DNA of 64,000 nucleotides from Microbacterium hydrothermale (lineage in GTDB: Bacteria > Actinomycetota > Actinomycetes > Actinomycetales > Microbacteriaceae), in contig NZ_STGM01000011.1 of assembly GCF_004854025.1 (NCBI RefSeq), positions 1 to 64,000 on the forward strand, written 5' to 3'. Each line of letters starts with the position of its first letter. Within the stretch, counting starts at the first letter, position 1. The notes below the pieces were generated by a model. It did not search any database, was not told the DNA's origin, and was given only the letters and a program-made list of their open reading frames with translations. The translations under genes and the position numbers were made by a program. Shown here piece by piece: positions 9,364 through 17,336 of the stretch.

Positions 9364-9394
9364 GCGGGGCCGGAGAGGGGGGCTCCGGCCCCGC
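9364..9394. terminator. Intercistronic hairpin after the sugar-binding protein gene
   Basis: GCGGGGCCGGAG (9364-9375) pairs perfectly with CTCCGGCCCCGC (9383-9394) around a 7-nt loop. Such a 12-bp stem between a binding-protein gene and its permeases usually acts as a partial terminator or 3' stabiliser, giving more binding protein than channel. Confidence 0.7.
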
Positions 9395-9449
9395 GATATG
9401 CGGAGGGGTCGAGCGCCGACCGCACGGGGCGCTGGAATCAGCGCGGTTG

Positions 9450-10772
9450 TTACCAGCCGGCGAGACCGAGCTGCTGGGCCTGCTTCTTCACGTCGTCGTC
9501 GTACGCCGCCGCACCGTCCCGGGCGCTGGAGATACCGGACCCGACGCTGATGGCGATGTTCTCCAGGTTCGGTCCCTTGACGGGCGAGAGGAACTCGAGG
9601 GCGGGAGCGCTCTTGCCCTCGTCGACGTACTTCTGGATCTCCGCGACCATGGGCGCGGCATCCGCCGGAACGGAGCACGAGCTGATGGAGAACGGGCCTC
9701 CCGCGACGTAGTTGGCATTCTGCACGTCGCAACCCTCCGAGGAGTTGACGAACGCGACGAACTTCTTCGCGGCGTCGAGCTTGGCACCCTCCGTCGACTT
9801 GGGGATGAAGACCGCGTTGGGCTCCCACACCGTCAGCGTGGTGTCAGCGGCCTTGTCCGCCGGCATCGCGAAGAAGCCGATGTCGCCGACCGCGTCGGGG
9901 TTCGACTGCTTGATGTTGCTGAGGACGGCGCTGGAGAGCATGGGGTACATCGCCGCCTTGCCCGTGGCGAGGGCAGCCGAGCCCTCGGCGGCCGTCGCGG
10001 TGGCGAAGTCCGTGTTGAACAAGCCCTTCTGGAAGGCGTCCTGAAGGTGGGTGAAGCCGGCGAGGGCGGGCTCCTGGGCGAACTTGGACTTGTTGTTCGT
10101 GAAGTCGTCGGCCCAGTTCTGGTCCTGCGCGTAGACGTTGCCGAAGTCGGCCAGGAGGAACAGCTGCGACGTCCAGGTGTCGCCGTAGGTCTGCTCGATC
10201 GGCGTGATCCCGGCTGCCTTGATCTTCTCGGCGGCCGAGACCAGCGAGGACCAGTCGGTCGGCACGCTGATGCCCAGGTCGGAGAAGACCTTCGAGTTGT
10301 ACGCGATGCCACCGGCCATCGAGGTGCCCAGGGGTGCGCCGTAGGTTCCGTTCTCCGTGGACACGACGGTCTTGAAGTTGTCGGTGACCTCGGACGCCCA
10401 GGGCTGGTCGGCGAGGTTGACGAGCGTCTGATCCGGGTTGATCGCTTGGAAGAGCGAGCCCGTGTTGTAGAAGAACACGTCGTCCATCTCGCCGGTCGAC
10501 AACTGGGTCTTGACCAGGTTGTCGCCCTCCGTGCCGCCCGGGCGGGTGTTCAGGGTGACGGTGATGTCGGGGTTGGCCTTCTCGAACGCGGAGATGAGCG
10601 CGTTACCGGTGGCGATGGAGTCGTCGCTGTTGGTGGTCAGGAAGGTGATCTCGACCTTGCCGTCGGCGGAGTCTCCCCCCGTCGCGCCGGAGCAACCGGC
10701 CAGGGCCAGGGCGGCGAGACCGACGCCGGCGACGATGGTCGTCGTCCGACGCGGGGTGATGATTGCGGACAC
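9450..10772 (-). CDS. Sugar ABC transporter substrate-binding lipoprotein
   Basis: A 440-residue extracellular solute-binding protein (family 1). The signal peptide ends in the lipobox ALAGC with lipidated Cys27, so it is tethered outside the membrane and delivers oligosaccharide to the two downstream permeases. GTG start with an excellent AAGGAGG ribosome site 7 bp upstream (10780-10786). It is the first gene of the operon and faces the divergent LacI gene across a region with two operators. The sugar is inferred from the GH78/GH39 genes; sequence alone does not show it. Confidence 0.92.
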   Translation of the reverse strand: MSAIITPRRTTTIVAGVGLAALALAGCSGATGGDSADGKVEITFLTTNSDDSIATGNALISAFEKANPDITVTLNTRPGGTEGDNLVKTQLSTGEMDDVFFYNTGSLFQAINPDQTLVNLADQPWASEVTDNFKTVVSTENGTYGAPLGTSMAGGIAYNSKVFSDLGISVPTDWSSLVSAAEKIKAAGITPIEQTYGDTWTSQLFLLADFGNVYAQDQNWADDFTNNKSKFAQEPALAGFTHLQDAFQKGLFNTDFATATAAEGSAALATGKAAMYPMLSSAVLSNIKQSNPDAVGDIGFFAMPADKAADTTLTVWEPNAVFIPKSTEGAKLDAAKKFVAFVNSSEGCDVQNANYVAGGPFSISSCSVPADAAPMVAEIQKYVDEGKSAPALEFLSPVKGPNLENIAISVGSGISSARDGAAAYDDDVKKQAQQLGLAGW

Positions 10773-10849
10773 TGCTTACCTCCTTGTAAGGGGCCGGGTG
10801 CGGGTACTCCGGCCGATACGACGCCTCGGGACTCAGGTGCGAGATCGAG

Positions 10850-10920
10850 TGTAAACCGATCTACACGGGGCGACGAAGCGAGACTAGACCGACTGGCGCG
10901 ATTTCGTCAACCGATCTACA
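10850..10920. promoter_or_regulatory. Two LacI-type operators between binding-protein and regulator genes
   Basis: TGTAAACCGATCTACA (10850-10865) is an imperfect palindrome centred on CG, as LacI-family sites are. CGTCAACCGATCTACA (10905-10920) repeats the AACCGATCTACA part 55 bp away. They lie in the intergenic region of divergent genes, the second only 26 bp from the regulator start. The likely reader is the adjacent LacI protein, repressing both itself and the importer operon. Confidence 0.7.
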
Positions 10921-10946
10921 TTGGAGATAAAGACCGAAGGAGTTCG

Positions 10947-12002
10947 ATGCTGGACAACGCATCACCCGCGGGCCCGCCGACCCGCGCCGCGACGATCGAA
11001 GACGTCGCGCAGCACGCCGGCGTGTCCAAGGCCGCGGTGTCGAAGGTCATCCGCGACGCCTACGGCGTGAGCGATCGGATGCGCGAGCGGGTGACGGCAT
11101 CCATCGCCGCCCTCGACTACCGTCCGCGCGTGGCGGCCCGGGCGATGCGTGGCTCGACGGCGACCATCGGCGTGCAGCTGCCCCAGGTCGACAACGAGTT
11201 CTTCACGCGCATCCTCACGGGCATCGTGCAGGAACTCAACGCCTCTGCCTACCGGTTGATCATCGCGCCCATGGCTGATCCGGTCAGCGGCACGGCCGCG
11301 CTCGAGAGCCTGTACGACCGGCAGGTCGACGGCATCATCGCGGTCGCCCCGGCCGTTCCGCAGGCCTGGCTCGAGGGTCTCGCGCGGCGCGTTCCGCTCG
11401 TGCAGGTCGGCCAGCACGACCACCCGCAGCACTACGACGTCGTGGTCGGCGACGACGATGCCGGTGCCCGCCTGGTGATGGAGCACCTCTTCGACTCGGG
11501 TCACACGCGCATTGTGCACGTGACCAACGATGAGCGGATCCTCGTCGAACCCCGCACCGATCCGCACCCGCGGCGTCTGCGGGTGTACGAGAGCATGATG
11601 CGCGACCGGGGGCTCGAGCCCGACGTCATCCGCATCGTTTCGTCCGATCACGACATTCGAAACACGGTCAACGACCTGCTCGATCGCGCGACACCGCCGA
11701 CGGCGCTGTTCGCGGGCCACGACTCCCTGGCGCTGTCTGCTCTCGAGGTGTCCGCCGAGCGTGGAGTTGTTGCCACGGAGTTCGCCGTCGTCGGCTACGA
11801 CGACGTGCCGATCGCCAGCCATCCCCTCATCGGGCTCTCCACCGTCGATCAGCACGGACAGGAGATGGGCGCCACCGCGGCGCAACTGCTGCTCGAGCGC
11901 ATCAGCGGACGGCAGGACGCGCAGCGTCGGGTGTTCTCCCCCGCACTCCGTGTGCGCGCGACCAGCGGTTCCGCTCCCTCGGTCCGACGCACGGAGTCCT
12001 GA
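10947..12002 (+). CDS. LacI-family transcriptional regulator of the rhamnoside locus
   Basis: 351 residues. The N-terminal helix-turn-helix (about 17-40: TIEDVAQHAGVSKAAVSKVI) and hinge helix region (RPRVAARAM) are followed by a periplasmic-binding-protein-like sensor domain. ATG start with AAGGAG upstream. Divergent transcription from the sugar importer and two matching operators in between make it the local repressor; the inducer is probably a rhamnose-containing sugar (inference). A shared frame runs far upstream through the divergent gene, but that is read-through. Confidence 0.92.
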   Translation: MLDNASPAGPPTRAATIEDVAQHAGVSKAAVSKVIRDAYGVSDRMRERVTASIAALDYRPRVAARAMRGSTATIGVQLPQVDNEFFTRILTGIVQELNASAYRLIIAPMADPVSGTAALESLYDRQVDGIIAVAPAVPQAWLEGLARRVPLVQVGQHDHPQHYDVVVGDDDAGARLVMEHLFDSGHTRIVHVTNDERILVEPRTDPHPRRLRVYESMMRDRGLEPDVIRIVSSDHDIRNTVNDLLDRATPPTALFAGHDSLALSALEVSAERGVVATEFAVVGYDDVPIASHPLIGLSTVDQHGQEMGATAAQLLLERISGRQDAQRRVFSPALRVRATSGSAPSVRRTES

Positions 12003-12062
12003 GGGACCACCTCTCCTCGACCCGGCCCGACTCCTCTCCCGAGGCGGATAGCCTGGACAGCG

Positions 12063-13505
12063 ATGTCACGGGACGAGAACGCGCGGAAGAGATTGTCCCG
12101 GAACAGCCCTCAAGGTCTGGTCGTCGCCATCCTGGCCCTCGCGGGACTGTGCTCGTCGTTCATGTTCACCCTCGTGGTGCCGATCCAGTCGCAGTTGCCG
12201 CAGCTGCTGAACGCGTCGCGCGACGACACCGCGTGGGTCGTGACCTCGACGCTGCTCGCCGCGGCCGTGATCACGCCGATCGCGGGCCGACTCGGCGACA
12301 TGTACGGCAAACGGCGCATCGTGCTCGTGCTGCTGGTCGTGATGATCCTCGGTTCGGTCATCGCGGCGCTGTCGACCGGCATCATCGGCATGATCATCGG
12401 GCGCGCCCTGCAGGGCGCCATCGTGGGCGTCGTCCCGCTCGGCATCTCGATCATGCGCGACGTGCTGCACGAGAACCGCGTCGACAGCGCCATCGCGCTC
12501 ATGAGCGCGACGCTCGGCGTCGGCGGCGCACTCGGCCTGCCGATCAGCGCGCTCGTGGCCGAGAACACCGACTGGCACTGGCTGTTCTGGATCGCCGGCG
12601 GCCTCGGCGCGGTCGTGTTCGCGCTGATCCTCTGGATCGTGCCGGTGAGCGTGCTGCGCACCGCCGGCCGCTTCGACTACCTCGGCGCCGTCGGTCTCGC
12701 CCTCGGTCTCATCGGCATCCTGCTGGCCGTGTCGCGCGGCAACACCTGGGGATGGACGTCGCCGCTGACGCTGTCGCTCGCGATCGGCGGTGTCGTCGTG
12801 CTGCTGCTGTGGGGATGGTTCGAGCTCCGCGTCGACAATCCCCTCCTCGACCTGCGGGTCGCCGCCCGCCGCCCCGTGCTGCTGACCAACCTGGCATCCA
12901 TCGCCATGGGCTTCGCCCTGTTCACCTCGAACGTCGCCTACCCGCAGATGCTCGAGCTGCCGGTCGCGACGGGGGTGGGCCTCGGGCTGTCGCTGCTGGC
13001 CGCGAGCCTGGTCGTCATGCCCTCGGGCCTGGTGATGATGGTGCTCTCACCCATCTCGGGCACGCTCGCGCGCACGATCGGACCCCGCGTGCTGCTGATC
13101 GCGGGCGCGATCTCGCTCATCGTCGCCTACGGGTTCAGCCTGGTCTTCTCGAGCGAGGTCTGGCACTTCGTCGTGGCGAACATCCTCATCGGCTTCGGCA
13201 TCGGGTTCGGCTACGCGGCCATGCCGATGCTCATCATGCGCGCCGTCCCGCCCAGCGAGACGGGCGCGTCGAACGGTCTCAACGCGCTCGCGCGCTCCCT
13301 CGGGACGAGCACCGCCGCGGCGATCGTCGGCGTCGTGCTCGCGACGCTGTCGACCGGCGACGCTGAGACGCGCGTGCCCACGGCGCAGGCGTTCCAGGTG
13401 TCGTTCCTGATGGGCATCGGAGCGGCCGCGGTCGCGCTCGTGCTGGCGCTGCTGATCCCGACGCGGCCGTCGACGGCCGAGAAGCACCCCTCGCTGCCGG
13501 GTTAG
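12063..13505 (+). CDS. MFS transporter, EmrB/QacA (DHA2) type
   Basis: A 480-residue major facilitator with about 14 hydrophobic helices. Motif A reads GRLGDMYGKRR in the loop between helices 2 and 3, and motif C-like glycine-rich sequence (GVGGALGLPISA) marks it as an H+-driven exporter. Substrate is unknown, commonly drugs or dyes. It is preceded by its own short promoter gap after the LacI gene and runs convergently into a small minus-strand gene, their stops overlapping. Confidence 0.9.
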   Translation: MSRDENARKRLSRNSPQGLVVAILALAGLCSSFMFTLVVPIQSQLPQLLNASRDDTAWVVTSTLLAAAVITPIAGRLGDMYGKRRIVLVLLVVMILGSVIAALSTGIIGMIIGRALQGAIVGVVPLGISIMRDVLHENRVDSAIALMSATLGVGGALGLPISALVAENTDWHWLFWIAGGLGAVVFALILWIVPVSVLRTAGRFDYLGAVGLALGLIGILLAVSRGNTWGWTSPLTLSLAIGGVVVLLLWGWFELRVDNPLLDLRVAARRPVLLTNLASIAMGFALFTSNVAYPQMLELPVATGVGLGLSLLAASLVVMPSGLVMMVLSPISGTLARTIGPRVLLIAGAISLIVAYGFSLVFSSEVWHFVVANILIGFGIGFGYAAMPMLIMRAVPPSETGASNGLNALARSLGTSTAAAIVGVVLATLSTGDAETRVPTAQAFQVSFLMGIGAAAVALVLALLIPTRPSTAEKHPSLPG

Positions 13506-13687
13506 TCCTCGATCGAGGGCCGCCGGCGACGGCGCAACCACGCCGACAGCCGCGCCGTGTGTCGGTCGGTGAACTCGTTCGACAGCTTCAGCGCCTCCGC
13601 GCCGATGTCGGCGCCGTCGTCGATCGCGCGGAGCGCGCGCAGGGCGCGTTGCTCCGGGCTGTCCGGCTCGGGGTCCATGCGGTCCAC
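13502..13687 (-). CDS. Small conserved hypothetical protein
   Basis: 61 residues, charged, with an arginine-rich C-terminus (RLSAWLRRRRRPSIED). GTG start at 13687; an internal ATG at 13678 is an alternative. It overlaps the MFS stop tail to tail and lies directly upstream of nothing on its own strand. No family recognised; size and codon use are consistent with a real gene. Confidence 0.55.
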   Translation of the reverse strand: MDRMDPEPDSPEQRALRALRAIDDGADIGAEALKLSNEFTDRHTARLSAWLRRRRRPSIED

Positions 13688-13714
13688 GGTACGCGCCCGT
13701 CAGCGACGCCGACC

Positions 13715-15028
13715 TCAGTCCAGCAGCAGCGCGGGCTCCTCCAGAACGGATGCCACGTCGGCGATGAACCGCGAGATCCCGTCGCCGTCGACCACGCGGT
13801 GATCGAACGAACCCGACACCGTGGTCACCCAGCGCGGGCGCACCTCGCCGTCGACGACCCACGGCTTCTGCCGGATCGCGCCGAGGGCGATGATGCCGGC
13901 CTCGCCGGGGTTTATGATCGGGGTCCCGGCATCCACGCCGAAGACGCCGATATTGGTGATCGTGAAGGTGCCGCCGGTCTGGTCGGCGGGGCTGGTCTTG
14001 CCCTCGCGCGCGGTGAGGGTGAGGTGCTCGAGCGCCTTGGCGAGCTCGCGCGTCTTCAGCGCCTGCGCGTCCTTGATGTTCGGAACGAGCAGGCCGCGCG
14101 GGGTCGCCGCGGCGATGCCGAGGTTGACGTAGTGGCGCACGCGGATCTGCGCACCGTCCTCGGTGTCGACCCAGGCGGCGTTGATCATCGGCGTGCGGCG
14201 GAGCGCCCAGATCACGGCGCGCGCCATGATCAGCAGCGGCGAGATCTTGACGTCGGCGAAGTCGGGCGAGGCCTTGAGGCGCTTGACGAGCTCCATCGTG
14301 CGCGAGGCATCGACGTCGACCCACACCGACACGTGCGGCGCCGAGTACGCGCTCGAGGTCATCGCGTTGGCGGTGGCCTTGCGCACGCCGCGGACGGGGA
14401 TGGATTCCTCGCGCGCGTCGTCGACCGGGGCGGTGGGGGCGGGCGCGGGAACCGGGATCGTCTCCTCGCGCACGGCGCCCCACTCGGGCGTCTCGATGTT
14501 GCGGAAGACGCTCGCCTGCTCGGCGTGCTTCACGACGTCGTCGCGGGTGACCTCGCCCGCGGTTCCGCTGGGCGTCACGGCCGACAGATCGACCCCGAGG
14601 TCGCGCGCGAGCTTGCGGATCGGGGGCTTGGCGACGACACCGACGGATGCCTTGACCGGGCGCTCCGCGGGCTTGCGCCGCCGCGACGACACGGCGCCAC
14701 CGGTGCCGTAGCCGACGAGCACGGCCCCGCCGGGGTCGCTGGGCTCCGGAACGGTGACGGGCTCGGCCGGCGCCGGGGCGGCGGCATCCGCTGCTCCGAT
14801 CGTGATGATCGGCGCTCCGACCTCGACCGTGGAGCCCTCGGATGCCAGCAGCTCGCCGACCGTGCCGGAGTACGGCGACGGCAGCTCGACGAGCGACTTG
14901 GCGGTCTCGATCTCGACGATCACGTCGTTGACGGCGACGGTGTCACCCGGGGCGACGCGCCACTGCACGATCTCGGCCTCGGTGAGGCCTTCTCCGACGT
15001 CGGGGAGGACGAAGGTCTGCTCGGTCAC
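13715..15028 (-). CDS. bkdC: Branched-chain 2-oxoacid dehydrogenase E2 (dihydrolipoyl acyltransferase)
   Basis: 437 residues. An N-terminal lipoyl domain carries the modified Lys44 in ETAKSLV. An alanine/proline-rich linker leads to a peripheral-subunit-binding domain (about 133-165, [11 protein letters not shown]) and then the catalytic acyltransferase domain with HRVVDGDG (His410, Asp414). It transfers acyl groups from lipoyl arms to CoA within the large complex and forms its core. It follows E1 beta after a 114-bp gap holding a hairpin. No E3 gene is present; the complex probably borrows a shared lipoamide dehydrogenase. Confidence 0.93.
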   Translation of the reverse strand: MTEQTFVLPDVGEGLTEAEIVQWRVAPGDTVAVNDVIVEIETAKSLVELPSPYSGTVGELLASEGSTVEVGAPIITIGAADAAAPAPAEPVTVPEPSDPGGAVLVGYGTGGAVSSRRRKPAERPVKASVGVVAKPPIRKLARDLGVDLSAVTPSGTAGEVTRDDVVKHAEQASVFRNIETPEWGAVREETIPVPAPAPTAPVDDAREESIPVRGVRKATANAMTSSAYSAPHVSVWVDVDASRTMELVKRLKASPDFADVKISPLLIMARAVIWALRRTPMINAAWVDTEDGAQIRVRHYVNLGIAAATPRGLLVPNIKDAQALKTRELAKALEHLTLTAREGKTSPADQTGGTFTITNIGVFGVDAGTPIINPGEAGIIALGAIRQKPWVVDGEVRPRWVTTVSGSFDHRVVDGDGISRFIADVASVLEEPALLLD

Positions 15029-15060
15029 GGTGGTGTCCTTTGCTCGCGAGCCGTCATTCC

Positions 15061-15099
15061 GCTGACGAAACGGTGACGGGCTGCCGCGGTTTCGTCAGC
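15061..15099. promoter_or_regulatory. Inverted repeat between E1 beta and E2 genes
   Basis: GCTGACGAAAC (15061-15071) and GTTTCGTCAGC (15089-15099) are perfect 11-bp arms around a 17-nt loop. It may be an attenuator, an RNA processing site or an operator for internal transcription of the E2 gene; the sequence cannot separate these. Confidence 0.5.
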
Positions 15100-15142
15100 G
15101 AGATGCAGTCTCGCGGTTCATGGCGGGGAGAGGAAGAGCGGG

Positions 15143-16120
15143 TCAGTACGCCAGAGACCGGTCGACGGCCTCGAGGATGCGGTCGGCGTCGGGCAGGTAG
15201 GTGCCCTCGAGCTTCGCGGGCGGGAAGGGCACGTCGAACCCCGACACCCGCAGCACGGGCGCCTCGAGCGCGAAGAACGCCTTCTCCATCACGGTCGCGG
15301 CGATCTCGGAGCCGAGCGAGGTGAAGCCCGGAGCCTCCTGCGCGTAGACCATGCGGCCGGTGCGGCGCACCGAATCGAGCAGCGGACCGTAGTCGACCGG
15401 CGACAGCGAGCGCAGGTCGATGACCTCGCAGCTCGTCCCCTCGCTCTCGGCCAGGGCCGCCGCCTGCAGCAGAGTCGTGACCATCGCGCCGTGGCCGACG
15501 AGGGTCACGTCGGTGCCGCGACGCACGATGCGGCTCGCGTGCAGCGGCAGGGCGGGGGCTTCGAGATCGACCTCGCCCTTCTGCCAGTACTTGGCCTTGG
15601 GCTCGAGGAAGACGACCGGATCGGGCGAGTCGATCGCCTGCTGGATCATCCAGTACGCGTCGTTCGCGTTCGAGGGGCTCACCACGCGCAGACCCGCGGT
15701 GTGCGTGAAGTACGCCTCGGGGCTCTCCTGGTGGTGCTCGACCGCGCCGATGTGGCCGCCGTAGGGGATGCGGATGACGACGGGCATGCGCACCGCGCCC
15801 TCGTGGCGGTTCGTGATCTTCGCCAGCTGAGAGGTGATCTGGTCGAAGGCGGGGAAGACGAAGCCGTCGAACTGGATCTCGAGCACGGGGCGGAAGCCGC
15901 CCATCGCGAGACCGATCGCGGTGCCGACGATCCCCGACTCGGCCAGGGGCGAGTCGATGACGCGGCGCGGGCCGAAGTCCTTCTGCAGCCCCTCGGTCAC
16001 GCGGAAGACGCCGCCGAGCGGGCCGATGTCCTCACCCATGAGCAGGACGCGGTCGTTCGTCTCGAGTGCGCGGCGGAGGCCGGCGTTCAGCGCGCGGCTG
16101 ATCGGGAGGTTCTCGCTCAC
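15143..16120 (-). CDS. bkdB: Branched-chain 2-oxoacid dehydrogenase E1 beta
   Basis: 325 residues; with E1 alpha it forms the thiamine-diphosphate decarboxylase. The transketolase pyrimidine-binding domain begins MGEDIGPLGGVFRVTEGL, where the Glu activates the cofactor, and the C-terminal transketolase domain follows. The GTG start overlaps the E1 alpha stop (GTGA at 16117-16120), so translation is coupled and subunits are made in equal amounts. The longer open frame upstream is read-through of E1 alpha. Confidence 0.93.
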   Translation of the reverse strand: MSENLPISRALNAGLRRALETNDRVLLMGEDIGPLGGVFRVTEGLQKDFGPRRVIDSPLAESGIVGTAIGLAMGGFRPVLEIQFDGFVFPAFDQITSQLAKITNRHEGAVRMPVVIRIPYGGHIGAVEHHQESPEAYFTHTAGLRVVSPSNANDAYWMIQQAIDSPDPVVFLEPKAKYWQKGEVDLEAPALPLHASRIVRRGTDVTLVGHGAMVTTLLQAAALAESEGTSCEVIDLRSLSPVDYGPLLDSVRRTGRMVYAQEAPGFTSLGSEIAATVMEKAFFALEAPVLRVSGFDVPFPPAKLEGTYLPDADRILEAVDRSLAY

Positions 16121-17247
16121 TGCGCTCCCCCTTCCATCGACGCCTCGTAGTCGTCGAGCCAGCGCTGCTCCTCGGCGATCAGCGCGTGCGCCTCGGAGTA
16201 GACGCTCTCGAACATGTGCGCCCGCGGGATCGAGCCGAGCTCGTTGGTGCGCACGCGTACGTCGTCGGCGAGCGCGCGGCCCTCGGCATCCGCGTCGTCG
16301 AAGAACTGCTGCGAGGCGCCGCGTCCCTCGAGGTACGCGCGCATGCGGGCGATCGGGTCGCGACCGGCCCACGCCTTCTCTTCATCGGACGTGCGGTACT
16401 TCGTGGGGTCGTCGCTGGTGGTGTGCGCGCCCATGCGGTAGGTCATCGCCTCGATCGCACGAGGGCCGAAGCCTGCGCGCGCCTCGTCGAGCGCGGTCTT
16501 CGACACGGCGTAGCTGGCGAGCACATCGTTGCCGTCGACCTGGAGGCTCGGGATGCCGTACCCCTCGCCGCGCTTGTACAGCGGCGAGCGCGACTGCGTC
16601 GCGACGGGGACCGAGATCGCCCACTGGTTGTTCTGGAGGAAGAAGACCTCGGGGGTCTGGAAGCTCGCGGCGAAGACCATCGCCTCGTGCACGTCGCCCT
16701 GGCTCGAGGCGCCGTCGCCGTAATAGACGATGACGGCCTCGTCGCGCTCGGGGTCGCCGCTGCCGCTCTTGCCGTCGAAGACGAGCCCCATCGCGAGGCC
16801 CGTGGCGTGCAGCGTCTGCGCGCCGAGCACGAGCGTGTAGATGTGCGTGTTGCCGTTCTTCGGGTCGGTCGGGTCCCACCCGCCGTGGGTGAGGCCGCGC
16901 ATGAGCCGGATGATGTCGAGCGGATCGACACCGCGGATGCGGGTGACCACGTGCTCGCGGTACGAGGGGAAGATATGGTCCTGCGCGCGCGCGGCGCGGG
17001 CGGAGCCGACCTGCGCGGCCTCCTGCCCGAAGGACGGCGGCCACAGGGCCAGCTGCCCCTGGCGCTGCAGGTTGGTGGCCTGCACGTCGAACGCGCGGAT
17101 CGAGACCATGTCGCGGTAGAAGGTCTCGAGCTCGGCGTCGGTGAGGGCGTCGATGAGCGGCAGGTAGCGCTCGGCGGCGGGCGTGGGGGCCAGCGTGCCG
17201 TCGGCTGCCAGAACGCGCACGAGAGCGGGGTCGTCGAGCGGGGTCAT
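16117..17247 (-). CDS. bkdA: Branched-chain 2-oxoacid dehydrogenase E1 alpha
   Basis: 376 residues. It holds the thiamine-diphosphate motif starting GDGASSQGDVHEA and ending in the NN pair of FLQNNQWAIS. The flexible-loop segment YRMGAHTTSDDPTKYR is the form typical of branched-chain rather than pyruvate E1 alpha. It decarboxylates 2-oxoacids derived from valine, leucine and isoleucine and passes the acyl group to E2, feeding branched fatty acid synthesis or degradation. First gene of the three-gene operon, ATG start. Confidence 0.93.
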   Translation of the reverse strand: MTPLDDPALVRVLAADGTLAPTPAAERYLPLIDALTDAELETFYRDMVSIRAFDVQATNLQRQGQLALWPPSFGQEAAQVGSARAARAQDHIFPSYREHVVTRIRGVDPLDIIRLMRGLTHGGWDPTDPKNGNTHIYTLVLGAQTLHATGLAMGLVFDGKSGSGDPERDEAVIVYYGDGASSQGDVHEAMVFAASFQTPEVFFLQNNQWAISVPVATQSRSPLYKRGEGYGIPSLQVDGNDVLASYAVSKTALDEARAGFGPRAIEAMTYRMGAHTTSDDPTKYRTSDEEKAWAGRDPIARMRAYLEGRGASQQFFDDADAEGRALADDVRVRTNELGSIPRAHMFESVYSEAHALIAEEQRWLDDYEASMEGGAQ

Positions 17248-17269
17248 GAACCCACGCTAACGCGCGGCC

Positions 17270-17287
17270 CATGCGTGAGACCGCATG
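17270..17287. promoter_or_regulatory. Inverted repeat upstream of the dehydrogenase operon
   Basis: CATGCG and CGCATG arms flank TGAGAC, 23 bp upstream of the E1 alpha start. The position suits an operator for a local regulator such as an Lrp/AsnC protein, but no regulator gene is adjacent. Confidence 0.3.
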
Positions 17288-17336
17288 AGGTGCACAACGG
17301 ATGCCGCGAACCGGGGTCGGAATGCGACAAAACGCC

